Notes: generated by a model from the sequence alone, not told the origin. 53,751 bases of DNA from Oscillospiraceae bacterium (GCA_029007035.1 JAQXHC010000026.1:1-53751), one strand, 5' to 3'. Shown: positions 25,701-35,189, counted from the first letter of the stretch. Numbers and translations are program-made.

Positions 25701-26708
25701 ATGAACACAACACAATTCATCAATTTCAACGGTGCGTCATGCGTAAGACTCAGCGCAGGCGGCTATGAAGCACTTGTAGCTTATGAAATAGGCTCGAACG
25801 TAATCCGTCTGAGAGACAACAGGAACGGAATAGAGTTTTTCCGCTTCAAGGACAGCAACACAGCCGATGAGATCCGTCAGTCTGCGGAGGTATGGGGACT
25901 CCCCACGCTCTATCTGCCGAACCGCTTTGCCGACGGTATCCTTAAAACTTCCGATGCGGTATATCATCTGCCTGTGAACGAAAAAGCTCCATATAACAAC
26001 CACATTCACGGTTTTCTCCACAAGAGATGCCATGAGGTTGTCGAGCACAAGGCGGACGAGAACTGCGCATGGGTCAAAACACGCTATGTCTATGACGAAA
26101 AGGACGAGTTCTTTCAGTATCTTCCCATTCGCTTCACTGCCGAGTATACCTTTACACTCTCGGAAAACGGACTTGAAAAGAACGTCCGCTTCACAAATCT
26201 TTCAAATGTAATGATGCCGATGTCCCTCGCGTCGCACACGACGATAAACGCTCCTTTCGCCGACGGCGGAAAAGAAGGGGATATTCGTCTCACCGTTCCG
26301 ATCGGAAAGAAATGCGAGCTGAATGACCGCTGTCTGCCTACAGGCAATCTTAAAGCTCCGACTATGTATGACCTTGAATACAAGACCGGAAACAAGTGTC
26401 CGGTTCTTCAGGTCTGCGATAACGATATGTATTTCGGCGAATATACCGATCTCGACCACGAGAAGTTCCACGGCGTTATCGCCGAGGACATAGCCAGCGG
26501 AAAGAAACTCTGCTACGAGGTTTCCGACGAGTATAAATTCTGGATCATATGGAATGACAGAGGCTTTAATCACTATTTCTGTCCGGAGCCGATGACCGCC
26601 ATGATCGACGCCCCCAACCTCGCGATGCCCGCGGACATTACCGGCTACCGCGAAATCAAACCGGGCGATTCTTTTGAAGCTCACGAGCATTTCTTTACTA
26701 AGCTTTAA
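25701..26708 (+). CDS. Aldose 1-epimerase family protein
   Basis: The 335-residue protein has the galactose-mutarotase fold pattern: VAYEIGSNVIRLRDNRNGIEF near the N-terminus, the substrate-binding NNHIHGFLHKR with the catalytic-type His near residue 97, and paired aromatic segments toward the end (FWIIWNDRGFNHYFCPEP). Members interconvert alpha and beta anomers of hexoses. GAAAGGG precedes ATG 25701. It lies just before cellobiose phosphorylase, which needs and releases specific anomers, so a role in supplying the correct glucose or glucose-1-phosphate anomer is likely but inferred. There is no signal peptide; cytoplasmic. Confidence 0.85.
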   Translation: MNTTQFINFNGASCVRLSAGGYEALVAYEIGSNVIRLRDNRNGIEFFRFKDSNTADEIRQSAEVWGLPTLYLPNRFADGILKTSDAVYHLPVNEKAPYNNHIHGFLHKRCHEVVEHKADENCAWVKTRYVYDEKDEFFQYLPIRFTAEYTFTLSENGLEKNVRFTNLSNVMMPMSLASHTTINAPFADGGKEGDIRLTVPIGKKCELNDRCLPTGNLKAPTMYDLEYKTGNKCPVLQVCDNDMYFGEYTDLDHEKFHGVIAEDIASGKKLCYEVSDEYKFWIIWNDRGFNHYFCPEPMTAMIDAPNLAMPADITGYREIKPGDSFEAHEHFFTKL

Positions 26709-26822
26709 AAATCAGTCAGATATACAGAAAATGTATCACCTGTCAGCGGCACGGCAGCGCCTATAGTAAAAATGCACAAAAAACCGGTAAAAAATAGTAC
26801 ATTCCAAATTTATACAAAGCTA

Positions 26823-26851
26823 TTGTAAATCCCACTATTATATGATATAAT
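26823..26851 (+). promoter_or_regulatory. Cellobiose phosphorylase promoter
   Basis: TTGTAA (26823-26828), 17 bases, TATAAT (26846-26851), about 100 bases before the start codon. Confidence 0.75.
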
Positions 26852-26949
26852 TTAAACAGATGCGGAGTATTCCGCTTTGTATTTGCGTCAGGAGCCGTCT
26901 GAACGGAAATTCCGGGCGCACCTATCAAAATATAAGGAGTATGAAAATT

Positions 26950-29406
26950 ATGAAGTTCGGATATTTTGACGACGCCAACAAAGAATATGTCATCAATTCA
27001 CCAAAAACCCCTTACCCGTGGATCAACTACCTCGGAACACAGGACTTTTTCTCACTTATTTCCAACACTGCCGGCGGATACTCTTTCTATAAGGATGCCC
27101 GTCTCAGAAGAATAACAAGATATCGTTACAACAACGTCCCGATCGATATGGGCGGACGTTATTTCTACATAAATGAAAACGGTACAATCTGGAACCCCGG
27201 CTGGTCACCTGTAAAGACAGCTCTCGATTCCTACGAGTGCCGTCACGGTATGGGCTATACCGTTATCACAGGTAAGAAAAACGACCTCAAGGCTGAGGTT
27301 ACATTCTTCGTTCCCCAGAATTATTCCGGAGAGGTTCAGCAGGTCGTTCTTACCAACGAGGGTAATGAAACAAAGAGTTTCTCACTGTTCTCATTCGCTG
27401 AATGGTGCCTCTGGGACGCTCAGGATGACTGTACAAACTTCCAGAGAAACTTCAGCACAGGACGTGTTGAAGTTGTAGGTTCAACAATTTACCACAAGAC
27501 CGAATACAGAGACAGACGCGACCACTTTGCTTTCTATACAGTAAATGACGATATAGACGGCTATGATACCGACAGAGATTCGTTCATCGGTCTCTATAAC
27601 GGCTTCAACGATCCTCAGGCTGTTATTGCAGACAAGCCTAACAACTCATTTGCCGACGGCTGGTCTCCCATCGCTTCGCACTATAAGAAAATCACTCTCG
27701 CTCCCGGCGAGTCAAAGACTCTTATCTTTATCCTCGGCTATGTCGAAATGCCTAAGGACAAGAAATTCGAGGCTGACGGTGTAACTATCAACAAGGAAAA
27801 AGCTCTTGCCATGATGGAGCAGTACAACACTCCCGAAAAGGTTGCTGCCGGTCTTGCAGAGCTTAAAACCACATGGGAAACTCTCCTCGGCGTTATCAAT
27901 GTCAACACTTCCGATGACAAGGTTAACCGTATGGTCAACATCTGGAATCAGTATCAGTGTATGGTTACCTTTAACCTTTCACGTTCGGCTTCTTATTTTG
28001 AATCCGGTATCGGCAGAGGCATGGGCTTCCGTGATTCAAATCAGGATATTCTCGGCTTCGTTCACCAGATTCCCGACAGAGCAAGAGAACGTATCATCGA
28101 CATCGCTTCAACACAGCTCGAGGACGGCGGCTGCTATCACCAGTATCAGCCTCTTACAAAGAAAGGCAACTCCGATATCGGCGGCGATTTCTCAGATGAT
28201 CCGCTGTGGATGATTCTCTCCGTTTCCGCTTATATCAAGGAAACAGGCGACTGGTCTATCCTCGACGAAATGGTTCCATACGACAATGACGAATCCAAGG
28301 CTAAGCCGATGCTTGACCATCTCAAGGTTTCGTTCTATAAGATCGTAAACAACCTCGGTCCTCACGGTCTGCCTCTTGCAATGCGTGCTGACTGGAACGA
28401 CTGTATCAACCTTTCATGCTATTCCGATACTCCCGGTGAGAGCTTCCAGACATATACCAATCCCAAGTTTGCTGCTGAGGGCGGCTACTCAAAGATTGCC
28501 GAGTCTGTAATGGTTGCAACACTCTTCACATACACAGGTCCGAACTACGTTGCTATTCTGAAGCATCTCGGCAAGGACGACGAAGCTGCTGCTGCTCAGG
28601 CTGAAATCGACAAGATGAAGAAGAACGTTATGGAATCCGCATTCGACGGCGACTGGTTCATCAGAGCTTACGACTCAACAGGCGCCAAAATGGGCTCCAA
28701 GGAGTGCGAAGAGGGCAAAATCTTCATCGAACCCCAGGGCTTCGCAGTTATGTCCGAAATCGGTAAGGACGTCGGAGCTGACATCAAAACACTTGATTCT
28801 ATCGACAAGTACCTCAACACCCAGTACGGACTCGTTCTCAACAATCCTGCATTCTCCAAGTATTACATTCAGTACGGCGAGATTTCAACATATCCCGGCG
28901 GCTACAAGGAAAATGCCGGAATCTTCACCCACAACAACGCATGGATCATCTGTGCCGAGGCTTATGCCGGCAGAGGTGACAAGGCATTTGAATACTACAG
29001 TAAGATCGCTCCTGCTTTCAATGAAGAAATTTCCGATCTTCACAAGACCGAGCCATACGTATATGGTCAGATGATCGCAGGTAAGGATGCAAGCCGCTTC
29101 GGTGAGGGCAAGAACTCATGGCTTACAGGTACTGCCGCTTGGAATATGGTTGCTATTTCGCAGTATATTCTCGGTATTGCAGCCGACTGGAACGGACTCA
29201 GGATTGACCCGTCAATTCCTCACGAATGGGATGGTTTCACCGCTTCAAGAAAGTTCCGCGGTGCAACCTATAACATCACAGTCAAGAACCCGAATCACGT
29301 TTGCAAGGGCGTTAAGAGCATGATTGTTGACGGCACTCCCGTTGACGGAAATGTAATCCCCACTGCTGAAAGCGGAGTTCATACCGTTGAGGTTGTAATG
29401 GGCTGA
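26950..29406 (+). CDS. Cellobiose phosphorylase (GH94)
   Basis: The 818-residue cytosolic enzyme splits cellobiose with phosphate to glucose and alpha-glucose-1-phosphate, saving ATP. Its length fits ruminal cellobiose phosphorylases. The glucose-binding [11 protein letters not shown] motif is at about residues 356-366. MRADWND (Asp481-Asp484) holds the likely general acid. An N-terminal beta-sandwich and an (alpha/alpha)6 barrel follow the family order. ATG 26950 ([18 protein letters not shown]) is chosen because AGGAG lies ten bases upstream; ATG 26941 abuts that RBS. There is no signal peptide. It works with the upstream epimerase-like protein and secreted glucanases. A terminator follows. 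Confidence 0.95.
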   Translation: MKFGYFDDANKEYVINSPKTPYPWINYLGTQDFFSLISNTAGGYSFYKDARLRRITRYRYNNVPIDMGGRYFYINENGTIWNPGWSPVKTALDSYECRHGMGYTVITGKKNDLKAEVTFFVPQNYSGEVQQVVLTNEGNETKSFSLFSFAEWCLWDAQDDCTNFQRNFSTGRVEVVGSTIYHKTEYRDRRDHFAFYTVNDDIDGYDTDRDSFIGLYNGFNDPQAVIADKPNNSFADGWSPIASHYKKITLAPGESKTLIFILGYVEMPKDKKFEADGVTINKEKALAMMEQYNTPEKVAAGLAELKTTWETLLGVINVNTSDDKVNRMVNIWNQYQCMVTFNLSRSASYFESGIGRGMGFRDSNQDILGFVHQIPDRARERIIDIASTQLEDGGCYHQYQPLTKKGNSDIGGDFSDDPLWMILSVSAYIKETGDWSILDEMVPYDNDESKAKPMLDHLKVSFYKIVNNLGPHGLPLAMRADWNDCINLSCYSDTPGESFQTYTNPKFAAEGGYSKIAESVMVATLFTYTGPNYVAILKHLGKDDEAAAAQAEIDKMKKNVMESAFDGDWFIRAYDSTGAKMGSKECEEGKIFIEPQGFAVMSEIGKDVGADIKTLDSIDKYLNTQYGLVLNNPAFSKYYIQYGEISTYPGGYKENAGIFTHNNAWIICAEAYAGRGDKAFEYYSKIAPAFNEEISDLHKTEPYVYGQMIAGKDASRFGEGKNSWLTGTAAWNMVAISQYILGIAADWNGLRIDPSIPHEWDGFTASRKFRGATYNITVKNPNHVCKGVKSMIVDGTPVDGNVIPTAESGVHTVEVVMG

Positions 29407-29424
29407 TTTCCATAAGCAAGTTTA

Positions 29425-29453
29425 AAAAGGACGGATTGAAAAATCCGTCCTTT
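29425..29453 (+). terminator. Terminator of cellobiose phosphorylase
   Basis: Perfect stem AAAGGACGGATT / AATCCGTCCTTT with a GAAA-like loop, about 20 bases after the stop codon. Confidence 0.85.
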
Positions 29454-29570
29454 CAGCTTGTTGCCCCCCCTTTTCAAGAAAAAGAGTCGAGGTTGACTAA
29501 CGCAGAATAGCCTTTTTCGAGTTGCTTTTTGAGGGTAAAAAACGTGTTTTTAGACTTTTTTGACAGACTG

Positions 29571-29606
29571 AAATCCTCATACTCTTTAAGGAGTATGAGG
29601 ATTTTT
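29571..29606. terminator. Terminator between convergent units
   Basis: Stem AAATCCTCATACTC / GAGTATGAGGATTT with a U-run on the plus strand and a shorter one on the minus strand. It lies after the gamma subunit gene. The sequence between the two terminators (29461-29570) holds no visible gene. Confidence 0.75.
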
Positions 29607-29648
29607 CAACAGGTTTTCAAAGGAAATACGAAGTTCTATGTAAGCCAA

Positions 29649-30179
29649 TTATGCATTCATGCCAAGTTCGATAGCCTTGAAGTTATTGGCGATTAGGTGT
29701 GCCTTTGACGGCGGAACGACCTTTTCGATACCCTTCTTCATGGTGTCGAGGGTAAACAGACCGGTCTCCTTTATCAGCTTGCCGAGGAGAATGATATTCG
29801 AGCCGCCTTTAAGCTCGTTATCGTCAGCCATCTGAGTTGACGGGATAGTGTAAACCTCGATATCAGTTCTGTCGCAGGCAGTGTCAATAAGAGTACTGTC
29901 GGCAAAAACCTTTCCGCCGGGCTTGACAGCTCCGATGAACTTGTCAAAGGACGGCTGATTCATAGCAATGAGAATATCGGGAGTAAGCACCAATGGAGAA
30001 CCGATAGGGTCGTCGGAGATACATACTGAACAGTTAGCCGTACCGCCTCTCATCTCGGGACCGTAGGACGGAAGCCATGAAAGCTCCTTTTCGTCCATAA
30101 GACCGCAGTAGGCGAGGATCTTCCCCGCAAAGAGAACACCCTGTCCTCCGAAGCCTGCAAGAAGTATTTCGGTAGTCAT
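29649..30179 (-). CDS. 2-oxoacid:ferredoxin oxidoreductase, gamma subunit
   Basis: The 176-residue protein belongs to the pyruvate/ketoisovalerate oxidoreductase gamma family. It opens with the CoA-binding type motif [18 protein letters not shown] and continues with [16 protein letters not shown]. It forms part of a four-subunit enzyme (alpha, beta, gamma, delta) that oxidatively decarboxylates a 2-oxoacid to an acyl-CoA while reducing ferredoxin. Its start overlaps the beta stop by one base, so translation is coupled. It is the last gene of the operon. The branched-chain (Vor) or 2-oxoglutarate (Kor) subclass cannot be decided by eye. Confidence 0.9.
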   Translation of the reverse strand: MTTEILLAGFGGQGVLFAGKILAYCGLMDEKELSWLPSYGPEMRGGTANCSVCISDDPIGSPLVLTPDILIAMNQPSFDKFIGAVKPGGKVFADSTLIDTACDRTDIEVYTIPSTQMADDNELKGGSNIILLGKLIKETGLFTLDTMKKGIEKVVPPSKAHLIANNFKAIELGMNA

Positions 30180-30934
30180 TATTTATTGCCCTCCTCTGCT
30201 GTAATATCCTTATAAACGCCAAGCGGATAGTAAGGAATCATCTCGTCCTGAAGCCGTTTAATTGCCTCGGTGGGAGTAAGTCCCCAGTTGGTGGGACAGG
30301 TGGAAAGAACCTCAACGATTGAGAAGCCCTTTTTCGCCTTCTGATTTTCAAAAGCCTTGCGGATTGCCGCTTTAGCCTCGCGGATATGGGGAACAGTGTC
30401 AACGGCGACACGCTGAGCGAGGGCAGTGCCGGTAAGAGTCGAAAGCATCTCGCAGACACGGACAGGATAGCCCGCAAGCTGAGGATCACGTCCGAACGGA
30501 GTTGTCTGTGTAACCTGACCGGGAATTGTGGTTGGAGCCATTTGTCCGCCGGTCATTCCGTAGATAGTATTGTTGATAAACACAACAACGATATTTTCTC
30601 CTCTTGTAGCGCTGTGGACGGTCTCGGCTGTACCGATAGCGGCAAGATCACCGTCGCCCTGATATGTAAATACAAATTTATCGGGATTTGTGCGCTTAAC
30701 TCCCGTAGCAACCGCAGGAGCTCTGCCATGAGGAGCCTCAATCATATCACAGTTAAAATAGTCATAAGCCATAACCGAGCATCCAACGGGACAGATACCG
30801 ATAGTATCGCCCTCAATGCCCATTTCGTCGATAACCTCGCAGATAATGCGGTGAACGATACCATGGGTACAGCCGGGACAGTAATGTGTGGCAACATCAA
30901 TAAGCGACTTTGGTCTTTCAAATACAACAGCCAT
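30179..30934 (-). CDS. 2-oxoacid:ferredoxin oxidoreductase, beta (TPP-binding) subunit
   Basis: The 251-residue protein carries the thiamine diphosphate site: GDGDLAAIGTAETVHSATRG followed by INNTIYGMTGGQ, the GDG...NN arrangement that binds the cofactor through Mg2+. HYCPGCTHGIVHRI near the N-terminus holds the Cys-x-x-Cys of this subfamily. With alpha it forms the active site for 2-oxoacid decarboxylation. Its start overlaps the alpha stop by one base and its stop overlaps the gamma start by one base, so the three are tightly coupled. Confidence 0.93.
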   Translation of the reverse strand: MAVVFERPKSLIDVATHYCPGCTHGIVHRIICEVIDEMGIEGDTIGICPVGCSVMAYDYFNCDMIEAPHGRAPAVATGVKRTNPDKFVFTYQGDGDLAAIGTAETVHSATRGENIVVVFINNTIYGMTGGQMAPTTIPGQVTQTTPFGRDPQLAGYPVRVCEMLSTLTGTALAQRVAVDTVPHIREAKAAIRKAFENQKAKKGFSIVEVLSTCPTNWGLTPTEAIKRLQDEMIPYYPLGVYKDITAEEGNK

Positions 30935-31998
30935 TATTTTGCACCTCCGACTTTCTTAATTTCTTCAAGAATCTCGGCAGGAGTAGGAATAACGCCGCCG
31001 GTTCTTCCATAGAAGTGAACGGGCTTTGAGCAGTTGATTGCGAGCTTTACATCATCGATCATCTGTCCCATTGACATCTCAACATCAAGGATACACGAAG
31101 CGGTTTCACACGCTTTATTAAGCTCCTTAACAGGGAACGGCCACAGAGTCTTTGGACGGAACATACCTGCCTTTATACCCTGCTCTCTTGCTGAGTTAAC
31201 AGCAGATTTTACAACTCTTGCGGTTGCGCCGTAGGCTGTGAGGAGAATATCACAATCGTCGGTAAGATAAAGCTCGGCGTCGGTTTCGTCAGCCTTGACT
31301 GTCTCATATCTTCTGAAACGCTCCACTACCTTGTCCTCAAGAAGATCAGCCTGAAGATAGAGCGAATTGATGATGTGATGTTCACGCTTGTTTCCGTGAC
31401 CGTTTGCAGCCCAGCCGCTCTTGTCGGCGGAATTTTCAATGATTTCAGGGAATTCAACAGGCTCCATCATCTGACCGAGCAGTCCGTCCGCAAGGATCAT
31501 TGCAGGCATCCTGTATTTATCAGCGGTATCGAAAGCCTTAACAACCATATCAACCATTTCCTGAACCGATGCGGGAGCATACACGAGGATATGGAAATCG
31601 CCGTGGCCGAGAGCCTTTGTCGCCTGCCAGTAGTCTGCCTGTGACGGCTGAATTCCGCCCAGTCCGGGACCTCCTCGCTGTACGTTTATAATAACCGCAG
31701 GAAGGTCAGAGCCTGCAAGATATGAAATTCCCTCTCCCTTGAGCGAGATTCCCGGCGATGACGATGAGGTCATTGCTCTGACACCTGTTGATGCGGCGCC
31801 GAGCACCATATTTATCGCAGCAATTTCCGATTCAGCCTGTAAAAACACTCCGCCTGCCTTGTGCATACGTTTTGCCATATAAGCGGCAAGCTCGGTCTGA
31901 GGAGTGATCGGATAGCCGAAAAAGCACTTGCAGCCTGCTCTTATAGCAGCCTCTGCGAGAGCTTCGTTGCCTTTCATAAGATTTCTTTCCAAAGCCAA
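30934..31998 (-). CDS. 2-oxoacid:ferredoxin oxidoreductase, alpha subunit (VorB/KorA type)
   Basis: The 354-residue protein has the pyrimidine-binding domain of the family: GNEALAEAAIRAGCKCFFGYPITPQTE, then SSSPGISLKGEGISYLAGSD and QRGGPGLGGIQPSQADYWQA. A C-terminal transketolase-type region includes ILLTAYGATARVVKSAV and FRPKTLWPFPVKEL. This length and arrangement fit the three-plus-one-subunit VOR/KOR enzymes rather than one-chain PFOR. It follows the ferredoxin (delta) gene by 24 bases. Confidence 0.93.
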   Translation of the reverse strand: MALERNLMKGNEALAEAAIRAGCKCFFGYPITPQTELAAYMAKRMHKAGGVFLQAESEIAAINMVLGAASTGVRAMTSSSSPGISLKGEGISYLAGSDLPAVIINVQRGGPGLGGIQPSQADYWQATKALGHGDFHILVYAPASVQEMVDMVVKAFDTADKYRMPAMILADGLLGQMMEPVEFPEIIENSADKSGWAANGHGNKREHHIINSLYLQADLLEDKVVERFRRYETVKADETDAELYLTDDCDILLTAYGATARVVKSAVNSAREQGIKAGMFRPKTLWPFPVKELNKACETASCILDVEMSMGQMIDDVKLAINCSKPVHFYGRTGGVIPTPAEILEEIKKVGGAK

Positions 31999-32022
31999 AC
32001 AGCTCCTTTCAATATATGTAGA

Positions 32023-32229
32023 TTATTTTTCAACAACTATAGCGCAGTCCGGACACATTATTCCGCACATCGCACAGCCGATGCAAGCGGATTCATCGGT
32101 GCATACGGCATAAAAATATCCCTTTTTGTTTCGTTTTTCCTTTTGCAGAGAAACGATTTTCTTCGGACAGGCAGTCGCACACAGTCCACAGCCCTTACAG
32201 CGCTCGGTAATAACTGTCATTTTAGCCAT
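32023..32229 (-). CDS. Ferredoxin-type delta subunit of 2-oxoacid oxidoreductase
   Basis: The 68-residue protein has two [4Fe-4S] motifs: CKGCGLCATACP (about residues 11-22) and CIGCAMCGIMCP (about 49-60), plus an extra Cys in CPDCA. It passes electrons from the TPP site to free ferredoxin. It precedes alpha, beta and gamma and lies 44 bases after the MinD-like ATPase gene. The basic stretch QKEKRNKKGYFY between the motifs is normal for this subunit. Confidence 0.93.
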   Translation of the reverse strand: MAKMTVITERCKGCGLCATACPKKIVSLQKEKRNKKGYFYAVCTDESACIGCAMCGIMCPDCAIVVEK

Positions 32230-32273
32230 TTGGTTCAGCTCCTTTCGATTCGTACAGCCGTCCGGCTATACTG

Positions 32274-32933
32274 TTATTTCTCCCACAAGGGCTTAACATA
32301 GACCTTAATCGGGAAAATATTCTCATTCTCCGAAAACTCTGCAAGCTCCTCCGGACAGGTTGTGAATGCCAGAGGCAGACCTGCACGTTCGGCTGTTTCG
32401 GCGGCAAATTCTTCGGAAGCTTCTACTATTTCAAGGGTTGTTTCACTTCCGAGATTAGTATTGTTAACGATTGCCGTGTGTTTCATTCTTGCGGCGGCTT
32501 CAATCTCATACATAAGTCCTAAAACCTCGTCGGGAGTCTGTGTGAGGTAGCGGCGCTGATTGATGACATAATACAGCTCAGTCTCACTCCCGTAAGACAG
32601 CAGAGCTTCCGCATAACGTCCGAGGGCGAATGCACCCGCGTCGTCACCGCCAACGTCGATAATCAGGCAGTCGCTGACCGCTGCAAGCTCCTCAACATCG
32701 AACTGAATCGACGGTATATCGAGATTGCTGTTTGCAAAATCCGGAGCGGCAAGCGTTATCCCCTTTTCATCGAACAGCTCTTTGAAATCGGCAGTTCTGA
32801 AATACGGGTTGACGATGTCAAGGTCGGCAACAGTGACTTTTTTGCCCTCTTCGGCGGCTTTCACGGCGAGATTCACAGCAAGATTGGTCTTGCCGCTTCC
32901 GTAGTGACCTGTAATGACTGTAATTTTCTTCAT
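32274..32933 (-). CDS. MinD/CobQ-like P-loop ATPase of the oxidoreductase operon
   Basis: The product is 219 residues from ATG 32933 (MKKITVITGHYGSGKTNLAV), with AAGGAA close upstream. The Walker A loop is GHYGSGKT, a deviant-type SIMIBI P-loop; ADLDIVNPYFRTAD and CLIIDVGGDDAGAFALG supply switch and Walker B elements. No membrane-targeting helix is seen. Homologues often precede 2-oxoacid:ferredoxin oxidoreductase genes in Clostridia. A role in cluster loading or enzyme maturation is a guess. It is the first gene of the operon; a promoter lies at 33188-33215, leaving a leader of about 250 bases. Confidence 0.82.
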   Translation of the reverse strand: MKKITVITGHYGSGKTNLAVNLAVKAAEEGKKVTVADLDIVNPYFRTADFKELFDEKGITLAAPDFANSNLDIPSIQFDVEELAAVSDCLIIDVGGDDAGAFALGRYAEALLSYGSETELYYVINQRRYLTQTPDEVLGLMYEIEAAARMKHTAIVNNTNLGSETTLEIVEASEEFAAETAERAGLPLAFTTCPEELAEFSENENIFPIKVYVKPLWEK

Positions 32934-33187
32934 AATTTCCTTTCCGCAGCTGAGCTTTCTCCGGAGCAGAGAAATAAGATTAAGACTGCGCCTGTGTATG
33001 GTCAATCTGCTTGAAAACCGAAAAAGTTCGGCGGCTAAAATATTCTGTGACTGCGTTGTCGTCCTTGTAATACACGGGTATTCCTGCGTCCTCCGCCTTG
33101 TCACAAAATATTTAAGCACACATCCTTTTTCCGTTTTTCAAGTAGATTGACTATAGAAATCAGACGAATCTCAAGCTCCTGTATACT

Positions 33188-33215
33188 ATTATATCACATT
33201 TTTGGAAAAAAGCAA
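33188..33215 (-). promoter_or_regulatory. Promoter of the 2-oxoacid oxidoreductase operon
   Basis: On the minus strand TTGCTT (33215-33210), 16 bases, TATAAT (33193-33188), directly after the acyl carrier protein terminator. Confidence 0.6.
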
Positions 33216-33240
33216 TAATATTTTGTATTTGCAGCAGCAT

Positions 33241-33270
33241 AAAAAATCCTCCGGAAATTTCCGGAGGACT
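33241..33270 (-). terminator. Terminator of the acyl carrier protein gene
   Basis: Minus-strand stem AGTCCTCCGGAAA / TTTCCGGAGGATT followed by a U-run, just after the stop codon at 33277. Confidence 0.9.
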
Positions 33271-33276
33271 GTAAAG

Positions 33277-33510
33277 TTATTCTGCGTCGGTGCAGTTTTC
33301 GATATAGGAAACGATATCCCCAACAGTTTTTATGTCATCAACTGCTTCCTCTGGGACGGATATATCGAATTCTTCCTCAATAGAATTGATTATGTCATAA
33401 ACCTCAAGCGAGTCAACAGTGAGGTCACGGACAGCCGCATCGGAGGTGACTGTGTTTTCATCCACGCCGAGAGTCTCCGTAATAATTTCCTTAACCTTTT
33501 CAAAAATCAT
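33277..33510 (-). CDS. Acyl carrier protein
   Basis: The 77-residue acidic four-helix protein has the phosphopantetheine attachment motif DSLE with Ser34 (AVRDLTVDSLEVYDIINSIE). It carries acyl chains in fatty acid or related synthesis. GGAGG precedes ATG 33510. It has its own promoter (33562-33590) and terminator. No fab genes are adjacent, so it may be a second ACP rather than the main fatty acid carrier; the sequence does not settle this. Confidence 0.93.
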   Translation of the reverse strand: MIFEKVKEIITETLGVDENTVTSDAAVRDLTVDSLEVYDIINSIEEEFDISVPEEAVDDIKTVGDIVSYIENCTDAE

Positions 33511-33561
33511 GATAATTCCTCCATTTGCCGAAATAAGCTGCGGCGATTTTTTTCATACAAT

Positions 33562-33590
33562 AGTATATCGTGCTTTTAGTTAAACGTCAA
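33562..33590 (-). promoter_or_regulatory. Acyl carrier protein promoter
   Basis: On the minus strand TTGACG (33590-33585), 17 bases, TATACT (33567-33562). Confidence 0.75.
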
Positions 33591-33704
33591 TATCTTTCGC
33601 AAAATTTCCCCTTGTTATATTTCACAAATTTTAATGATACATCTATCTGATATTTGTAATTTGTAACAAATCGCTTAAAATCAGCTAAAGCCTGTAATGT
33701 CGTG

Positions 33705-33733
33705 TTGACAAAGCAGGTCGGAAATTGTAAAAT
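33705..33733 (+). promoter_or_regulatory. Promoter of the AIM24-like gene
   Basis: TTGACA (33705-33710), 17 bases, TAAAAT (33728-33733), about 45 bases before the start codon. Confidence 0.75.
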
Positions 33734-33778
33734 GTATTTATAGGCATATTGCCTGAATTTATTATCCGGAGGTCTATT

Positions 33779-34453
33779 ATGAGATACACGATTATTGGAG
33801 ATACTGTTCCCGCAGTTGAGGTTGAACTCAGCAGAGGAGAGTCAATGTTCACTCAGTCCGGCGGAATGATCTGGCAGACTCAGGGAATCAAAATGTCCAC
33901 AAATGCCCGCGGAGGAGTTGCACGAAGCCTCGGCAGAATGTTCACGGGCGAGTCTATTTTCATGGCAAACTACACATCGGAAGTCGAAGGAGCTAAAATT
34001 GCATTTGGCTCGACAGTTCCGGGAAAGGTCGTTCCCGTTGACATTTCGCGCGGAGAGATGATCGTTCAGAAAGGTTCGTTCCTCTGTGCACAGCAGACTG
34101 TTGATTTAAAAGTTGCTTTCACAAAGAAATTTTCTGCCGGACTTTTCGGAGGCGAGGGATTTATTCTTCAGCGTCTATTCGGAAGCGGAATGGCTTTCCT
34201 CGAGGTCGACGGCGATATGGTTGAACGCGAGCTTGCTCCCGGTGAGGTAATCAAGGTCGATACGGGAAATGTTGTAGCTTTCGATACCGGAGTCAGCTAT
34301 GAAATCGAAACAGTTAAGGGCCTCGGAAATATCTTTTTCGGCGGTGAAGGGCTGTTCCTCACAAAGCTCACCGGTCCGGGAAAAATTATTCTTCAGACAC
34401 AGAATTTCAAAGACTTTGCCGGCAGAATCGCCGCTCTCGTACCAAGAGGCTGA
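33779..34453 (+). CDS. AIM24 / TIGR00266 family protein
   Basis: The product is 224 residues from ATG 33779 (MRYTIIGDTVPAVEVELSRG), with GGAGG six bases upstream. It is an all-beta protein of the AIM24 family: MFTQSGGMIWQTQGIKMST, FMANYTSEVEGAKIAFG, GKVVPVDISRGEMIVQKGSF and GLGNIFFGGEGLFLTKLTGPG are typical. The bacterial function is unknown. There is no signal peptide or membrane segment. The acetyltransferase gene follows after 43 bases with only a weak RBS, and may be co-transcribed. Confidence 0.88.
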   Translation: MRYTIIGDTVPAVEVELSRGESMFTQSGGMIWQTQGIKMSTNARGGVARSLGRMFTGESIFMANYTSEVEGAKIAFGSTVPGKVVPVDISRGEMIVQKGSFLCAQQTVDLKVAFTKKFSAGLFGGEGFILQRLFGSGMAFLEVDGDMVERELAPGEVIKVDTGNVVAFDTGVSYEIETVKGLGNIFFGGEGLFLTKLTGPGKIILQTQNFKDFAGRIAALVPRG

Positions 34454-34496
34454 CGGCAGGTGCTAATTAGAAATTTACAATAATTAAGGTGCAAAA

Positions 34497-35108
34497 ATGA
34501 CTGAAAAGCAAAAAAGAGACTCCGCCATGCTGTATGACGGTAATTACGACAAGGAAATGGCAGATGAGCGTCTGAAATGTAAAGATCTGTGCTGGGAATA
34601 TAATCAGCTCCGCCCTTCAATGACAGAAGAACGCACGCGTCTTATGCGGGAAATCCTCGGAAGTACAAAGAAAAACTTCTGGATTGAGCAGCCTTTCTGG
34701 TGCGACTACGGCTATAATATCAGAATCGGCGAAAATTTTTATGCAAACCATGGTCTTACCATTCTTGACCCTGCGGAGGTAACATTCGGCGACAATGTAT
34801 TTATCGCCCCCGACTGTGGATTCTACACGGCAGGTCACCCGATAGACGCTGAACAGCGCAACAAGGGCATCGAATATGCCTACCCCATAAAGATAGGCGA
34901 TAATGTATGGATAGGCGGCGGAGTAAAAGTTATGCCCGGCGTTACAATTGGCAGTAATTCGGTTATCGGCGGCGGAAGCGTTGTAACAAAGGATATTCCC
35001 GATTCGGTAATCGCCGCTGGAAACCCCTGCCGCGTAATAAGAAAAATTACCGAAGAGGACAAAAAGCGTTACTGCAGCATTCCCGAAAAATTCCAAAAAA
35101 AGAAATAA
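34497..35108 (+). CDS. Maltose/galactoside-type O-acetyltransferase (LacA/Maa family)
   Basis: The 203-residue protein has an N-terminal helical Mac domain (KRDSAMLYDGNYDKEMADER) and a left-handed beta-helix of hexapeptide repeats (about 70-185). The catalytic His is in YTAGHPIDAEQRN, and the repeats include IGDNVWIGGGVKVMPGVTIG and SVIGGGSVVTKDIP. Enzymes of this family acetylate the 6-OH of sugars such as glucose, maltose or galactosides from acetyl-CoA, probably to dispose of excess sugar. AAGGTG precedes ATG 34497. The specific sugar is not predictable. Confidence 0.92.
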   Translation: MTEKQKRDSAMLYDGNYDKEMADERLKCKDLCWEYNQLRPSMTEERTRLMREILGSTKKNFWIEQPFWCDYGYNIRIGENFYANHGLTILDPAEVTFGDNVFIAPDCGFYTAGHPIDAEQRNKGIEYAYPIKIGDNVWIGGGVKVMPGVTIGSNSVIGGGSVVTKDIPDSVIAAGNPCRVIRKITEEDKKRYCSIPEKFQKKK

Positions 35109-35160
35109 AATTGCCGCAATGCCGCATTATGAAAGCGCTGACCAAGGCAGCGCTGCGGTG

Positions 35161-35189
35161 TTGACTTGTAACGGGTATTATGATATAAT
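35161..35189 (+). promoter_or_regulatory. Promoter upstream of the second GH43 gene
   Basis: TTGACT (35161-35166), 17 bases, TATAAT (35184-35189). The leader of about 140 bases contains TAAGGCAGCACAGCAT, resembling the end of repeat family B. Confidence 0.75.

Larger units (their letters stand above)
32934..33276 (-). other. Leader of the oxidoreductase operon, no gene
   Basis: The stretch upstream of ATG 32933 is open in the same frame back to 33119, but without an RBS or family signal. It contains no strong hairpin beyond the acyl carrier protein terminator at 33241-33270. Confidence 0.4.

Noticed and set aside
26860..26949. N-terminal extension of cellobiose phosphorylase
   Set aside because: It lies in the 5' leader and reads as non-homologous sequence; the RBS points to ATG 26950.
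32934..33119. 62-codon extension of the MinD-like ATPase
   Set aside because: Arg-rich random-looking sequence before the P-loop start; the RBS and fold begin at ATG 32933.
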